This document shows positions 60,374 through 64,000 of a stretch of 64,000 bases of DNA, in pieces. Under the pieces are notes generated by a model. The model saw nothing but the letters and a program-made list of their open reading frames with translations. It made no database searches and was not told the DNA's origin. A program made the position numbers and the translations under genes. The DNA comes from Symsagittifera roscoffensis. Taxonomy: Eukaryota > Xenacoelomorpha > Acoela > Convolutidae. Positions within the stretch are counted from its first letter, which is position 1, and each line of letters opens with the position of its first letter. The stretch lies in the NCBI RefSeq assembly GCF_963678635.1, contig NC_087065.1, positions 23,765,254 to 23,829,253 of the forward strand, in the 5' to 3' direction.

Positions 60374-61166
60374 TTGGATTATTTACTTCCTTTGTTTTTA
60401 GGATGACTCACGATTTGGGTAGTAGTGGGCTCCTCCCAGTCCATGCACACCTCTCATTTCACATAGGTTGCAACCATAGTATCCACAAAACTTTTTCATA
60501 TTCAAAATTTTACATTTTGCATCCAAGTCAGAAATGAGGAGAATGGTATCGAAAACTACGGTTAATTCTACGCCATTATAAATAATTTTTTTTAGGAACT
60601 GAAGTTTTCAATCAAATTGATTGTAAATAAGGTTGAAGTCAGGCTTAGGCTTGCCGTAATAAAGTCAAGCTAAAACAATGTATTGCATTAGTCCACGTTG
60701 CACAGGGGGCAGATCGGCGATTGCCAACCACAGCTGACAAACTGACATAGCCTCAGATTTGTTGATGACTACTCCATCATTGTTGACAATTAACCGAGGT
60801 CTGACACTGATGACGGTTGAAAGATTGTGTAATTTTGCCAGTAATGCTCAGTTTGGCTACAGAGGCAGTCTTCATTGTTCTCTCCAAACGCATGCGTGTA
60901 ATAAAAGGCTTGAAGCTCTTCTACTTTTACAGGCTTTAAGGTTTTCAAACGAACGCATCTCCGCCCTCGATATCCGCTGCTGGTCTAGTAGGAAACATTT
61001 GGCTTGTATGAATGCTTGGAAAAACACCAAGCATCAACAGGTCGTTTGACATAAATTTTTGTCCAGTCGATGAATTGGCAGTTTTGCTAGCAGCCCCACT
61101 GTGTGTGAAGTTTCACCAGGTTTGATAACGTTTTCTGAGCGGTTGACCAAACGAAAGCCACCTAAA
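60374..61166. repeat. 793-bp tandem unit, copy 2
   Basis: Exactly 793 bp after copy 1 with few substitutions (for example ATTGATTG for ATGATTG near 60620). Confidence 0.9.
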
Positions 61167-61959
61167 TTGGATTATTTACTTCCTTTGTTTTTAGGATGAC
61201 TCACGATTTGGGTAGTAGTGGGCTCCTCCCAGTCCATGCACACCTCTCATTTCACATAGGTTGCAACCATAGTATCCACAAAACTTTTTCATATTCAAAA
61301 TTTTACATTTTGCATCCAAGTCAGAAATGAGGAGAATGGTATCGAAAACTACGGTTAATTCTACGCCATTATAAATAATTTTTTTTAGGAACTGAAGTTT
61401 TCAATCAAATTGATTGTAAATAAGGTTGAAGTCAGGCTTAGGCTTGCCGTAATAAAGTCAAGCTAAAACAATGTATTGCATTAGTCCACGTTGCACAGGG
61501 GGCAGATCGGCGATTGCCAACCACAGCGGCCAAACTGACATAGCCTCAGATTTGTTGATGACTACTCCATCATTGTTGACAATTAACCAAAGTCTGACAC
61601 TGATGACGGTTGAAAGATTGTGTAATTTTGCCAGTAATGCTCAGTTTGGCTACAGAGGCAGTCTTCATTGTTCTCTCCAAACGCATGCGTGTAATAAAAG
61701 GCTTGAAGCTCTTCTACTTTTACAGGCTTTAAGGTTTTCAAACGAACGCATCTCTGCCCTCGATATCCGCTGCTGGTCTAGTAGGAAACATTTGGCTTGT
61801 ATGAATGCTTGGAAAAACACCAAGCATCAACAGGTCGTTTGACATAAATTTTTGTCCAGTCGATGAATTGGCAGTTTTGCTAGCAGGCCCACTGTGTGTG
61901 AAGTTTCACCAGGTTTGATAACGTTTTCTGAGCGGTTGACCAAACGAAAGCCACCTAAA
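61167..61959. repeat. 793-bp tandem unit, copy 3
   Basis: Exactly 793 bp after copy 2. It has AACCAAAGTCTGAC at the internal junction where copies 1-2 have AACCGAGGTCTGAC. Confidence 0.9.
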
Positions 61960-63372
61960 TTGGATTATTTACTTCCTATGTTTTTAGGATGACTCACGAT
62001 TTGGGTAGTAGTGGGCTCCTCCCAGTCCATGCACACCTCTCATTTCACATAGGTTGCAATCATAGTATCCACAAAACTTTTTCATATTCAAAATTTTACA
62101 TTTTGCATCCAAGTCAGAAATGAGGAGAATGGTATCGAAAACTACGGTTAATTCTACGCCATTATAAATTATTTTTTTTTAGGAACTGAAGTTTTTTATC
62201 AAAATGATTGTAAATAAGGTTGAATTCAGGCTTATGCTTGCCGTAATAAAGTCAAGCTAAAACAATGTATTGCATTAGTCCACGTTGCACAGGGGGCAGA
62301 TCGGCGATTGCCAACCACAGCGGCCAAACTGACATATCCTCAGATTTGTTGATGACTACTCCATCATTGTTGACAATTAAACGAATTGAGGAAACCTTAT
62401 GGCTTGCATCAATCGGCTCTAATTTCAAATCAGTTTTTTTATTATATTTTAATCCAGTGTCGTACTTATATCACTTTGAACATTTTCTATGAATAGTTTT
62501 CCTAAATTGAGAAAAGTTAGTTCACTTGCAGTTTGGGGAAGAGAAATATGGTCTGCGTTACACTTCTTCGTTTCTTCATTGAGCAATTGACGAAGTTTCC
62601 ATGGAGATAATGATCTGTTGCTAAATATAACCTGGTCTCTGCGAATTAGCTCAAACAGCAGCGCATGTGATCCGTTATGTCTCGATACAATGGATAATTA
62701 GGAGACTGCCAGATTTTTGAAAGATACTTCTGCGACTCGCGTAAGTTTAACTCGGCCTGTTCAGAGTTCACTGTAGTCTGTTCTAAAGCTATCATCATCT
62801 GAGTTATCAGAAAAACGCGTATCTTCAATTGGCTTTGTTTGCAGACTTGTTTCGGGAATTGCATCTGCATAATAGTCTAATAAATCTCCAAGAGGAGTCA
62901 CTGATTGTCTGTCCTGATGTCTAGTTTTTTGGCGTACATTATTCTGGGAAAATACACCTAAGATTTTTCTTCGGTTCCAGTTAACTGCTGGTCGATGCCT
63001 CGCCGAGGTCTGACACTGATGACGGTTGAAAGATTGTGTAATTTTGCCAGTAATGCTCAGTTTGGCTACAGAGGCAGTCTTCATTGTTCTCTCCAAACGC
63101 ATGCGTGTAATAAAAGGCTTGAAGCTCTTCTACTTTTACAGGCTTTAAGGTTTTCAAACGAACGCATCTCCGCCCTCGATATCCGCTGCTGGTCTAGTAG
63201 GAAACATTTGGCTTGTATGAATGCTTGGAAAAACACCAAGCATCAACAGGTTGTTTGACATAAATTTTTGTCCAGTCAATGAATTGGCAGTTTTGCTAGC
63301 AGGCCCACTGTGTGTGAAGTTTCACCAGGTTTGATAACGTTTTCTGAGCGGTTGACCAAACGAAAGCCACCG
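61960..63372 (-). mobile_element. Unrearranged 5' part of an EnSpm/CMC-like transposon
   Basis: 61960-62380 matches the left part of the 793-bp unit and 63001-63372 the right part, but here 620 bp of extra sequence (62381-63000) lies between them. On the minus strand the extra part encodes NWNRRKILGVFSQNNV, DLLDYYADAIPETSLQ, an acidic patch FSDNSDDDSFRTDY, LNLRESQKYLSKIWQS and LSPWKLRQLLNEETKKCNAD, i.e. the N-terminal region of the transposon protein with several frame changes. This copy therefore shows the ancestral arrangement, and the tandem units arose with an internal deletion. Confidence 0.6.
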
Positions 63373-64000
63373 AAATTATCGGGTTCAATTCTGAGGCCAG
63401 CTTGGAAAGCCGAGTCGTAGACTTCTTTTGTATCATAATACTGTTTTAAAAGTTATCTTGTTTTTCAGGTTTTCCTCGAGCTTCATTGAAGACGATAGGG
63501 AAACAATTACTTTTGGTTTTCGATCGCTTTCATTAATTAATGAATTTGTTAATTGCCCATCCAATTGAGAGAGTAAATCAGCATCCATTACATTAGATGA
63601 CAAACTGAATCTCAAACTCAATAATGAACCTTTCAGCCTCAGAAACCTTTCGAAAGACACTAGCCAAATCTTTCATAGAGATCCGTGGTTCCAAAGAACG
63701 TGTCCTAAACTATTACGGAACTGGGAAGCCGCACAACGTGCCGAAGGGACTTCAAATTTGGAAATGAAAAAACCAATTTGATGAATTGAAACGTTAGAAA
63801 CGATTAAAAAGTGTTTTGTTTTCCTGAATCGGCTGTCAATAATTCAAAACTACAAGATTTTTCCCGAAATGTATTTTCAAATTGATTTTTGGCATTTCGA
63901 AAATAAAATGTAAAACAGTTGTCACCAATTTCAGCTTAAATAATTAAAACAACTTACGAACGCTTATCAAGATAAAATGAACAGAAGCAAAAAAAACACT
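63373..64000. other. Window end, probably 5' flank of the transposon
   Basis: A minus-strand frame at 63433-63660 (SFERFLRLKGSLLSLRFSLS...) is open but unrecognised and may be an untranslated or N-terminal transposon part. No terminal inverted repeat can be fixed before the window ends in ...AACACT. Confidence 0.4.

Overview
This is an AT-rich piece of an invertebrate-type animal nuclear genome. A long host gene is split into many small exons with ordinary GT-AG introns, most of the rest is decayed transposon and satellite DNA, and bacterial gene layout is absent. I cannot name the species. One assembly gap of exactly 200 N lies at 16938-17137.

Layout. 1-6.3 kb: repeats, including an 8-bp-TSD hAT-type MITE nested inside a foldback element, tRNA-like (SINE-type) fragments and a dispersed repeat. 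6.3-36.5 kb: one plus-strand host gene of about 17 coding exons (about 1,460 codons). It encodes a helical-repeat N-terminal half, several RCC1 repeats, a helical C-terminal half and a final Cys/His cluster; I do not recognise the exact family. Its eighth intron contains a Maverick/Polinton element at 10174-27758. The element has terminal inverted repeats of about 220 bp that begin AGTAG, and a perfect 6-bp target duplication TATTTC. It sits inside a copy of a dispersed repeat whose uninterrupted relative lies at about 5265-5725, which serves as an empty site.

The Polinton carries, left to right: an unknown GC-rich minus-strand gene; a cluster of small overlapping plus-strand genes; a small membrane protein; an FtsK/HerA-type packaging ATPase; a small conserved protein; an Asp-rich conserved protein; a retroviral-type integrase; a penton-like capsid protein running into the N gap; a small basic core-like protein; a major capsid protein of the double jelly-roll type; an adenain-type cysteine protease; a minus-strand unit with a PC4-like ssDNA-binding gene; an early-type plus-strand gene with an NLS-like tail; and a protein-primed type B DNA polymerase. 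The morphogenesis genes (ATPase, major capsid, protease) are open. The polymerase is broken by in-frame stops and frameshifts and also contains two spliceosomal introns. Several smaller genes have single frameshifts in A-rich runs, which could be real decay or uncorrected assembly indels.

36.5-43 kb: intergenic repeats and a decayed minus-strand non-LTR retrotransposon (ORF1, endonuclease and RT C-terminal remnants, RT core deleted), apparently split by a diverged satellite of about 155 bp. 43-47.1 kb: an intact single-exon gene for a 1,367-residue protein built from seven Cys/His zinc-finger modules, flanked on both sides by the same satellite family. 47.4-51.3 kb: second satellite array (with a segmental duplication) and a minisatellite of about 20 bp. 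51.3-63.4 kb: a minus-strand DNA transposon resembling the tnp2/EnSpm (CMC) group. Its middle part is repeated in a 793-bp tandem unit and its 3' part in a 2.6-kb tandem unit, three copies each, next to one unrearranged 5' copy.
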